Positions 6,472 to 6,493 of a stretch of 6,493 bases of DNA are shown here, in pieces (positions within the stretch are counted from its first letter, which is position 1; the number at the start of each line of letters is the position of its first letter). Below the pieces are notes generated by a model. The model ran no database searches. It worked only from the letters and a program-made list of their open reading frames with translations, and was not told where the DNA came from. The translations under genes and the position numbers were made by a program. The stretch is from Lachnoclostridium sp. UBA7482 (GTDB lineage Bacteria; Bacillota; Clostridia; Lachnospirales; Lachnospiraceae), in assembly GCA_002479645.1 (NCBI GenBank), contig DLOO01000003.1, positions 1 to 6,493 on the forward strand, read 5' to 3'.

Positions 6472-6493
6472 TTATCTGTCTGCTAAGAGCGCG
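6472..6493 (-). repeat. Inverted repeat arm at the window edge, probable fold-back chimera
   Basis: The terminal 22 bases are the perfect reverse complement of 6171-6192 and run to the last base of the window, so the repeat may continue outside. Read on the plus strand, they encode YLSAKSA of Ddh, i.e. the gene's own C-terminus in opposite orientation, directly abutting its MPNYF motif. Ddh proteins have about 200 more residues at this point, so the sequence does not belong there biologically. The likeliest origin is a fold-back artefact at a contig end. Confidence 0.8.

Noticed and set aside
1..6493. CRISPR array, tRNA, rRNA, insertion sequence or phage genes
   Set aside because: No regularly spaced direct repeats, cloverleaf, transposase-like frame or phage-type protein was seen; the genes account for nearly all of the window.

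Overview
The window carries four genes, all on the minus strand, so transcription runs from high to low coordinates. In that order they are: the 3' part of a meso-diaminopimelate dehydrogenase gene (ddh), a fused FeoA-FeoB ferrous iron transporter, a FAD-dependent oxidoreductase with a C-terminal Rieske [2Fe-2S] domain, and a cytoplasmic PAS-GGDEF-EAL protein of cyclic di-GMP signalling. Base composition looks balanced. Strong AGGAGG-type ribosome binding sites, sigma-A-like promoters and a Ddh-type lysine/peptidoglycan enzyme suggest a Clostridia-like Bacillota, perhaps Lachnospiraceae. This rests on protein style and family distribution, without any 16S or marker gene, so it is tentative.

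Layout. Positions 1-132 are non-coding and hold a large hairpin, the likely terminator of the signalling gene. The PAS-GGDEF-EAL gene occupies 133-1806; its start is set by a perfect Shine-Dalgarno sequence, and it has its own promoter at 1875-1903. The Rieske oxidoreductase is at 1980-3413. A 157-bp gap without a clear terminator or promoter separates it from feoAB (3571-5916), so the two may be co-transcribed. Upstream of feoAB is a promoter with a perfect TATAAT whose -35 element lies inside the 3' arm of the ddh terminator (6008-6056). The ddh fragment is at 6144-6470.

Functional picture. FeoAB brings Fe(II) into the cell, and the next gene encodes a protein that needs an Fe-S cluster, so a loose iron theme is plausible but unproven. 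The signalling protein has a degenerate GGDEF motif (DGVKF) and a complete set of EAL catalytic residues, which predicts a c-di-GMP phosphodiesterase controlled by its PAS domain. It has its own promoter and appears to be a separate unit. The ddh fragment belongs to the upstream transcription unit.

The most notable structural oddity is at the right edge. The last 22 bases are an exact reverse complement of a stretch inside the ddh coding sequence (6171-6192), and they put an in-frame stop upstream of the truncated ddh frame. This looks like a fold-back assembly or library chimera at a contig end rather than biology. I found no convincing new biological system here; the rest is ordinary core and accessory metabolism with a few details worth checking.
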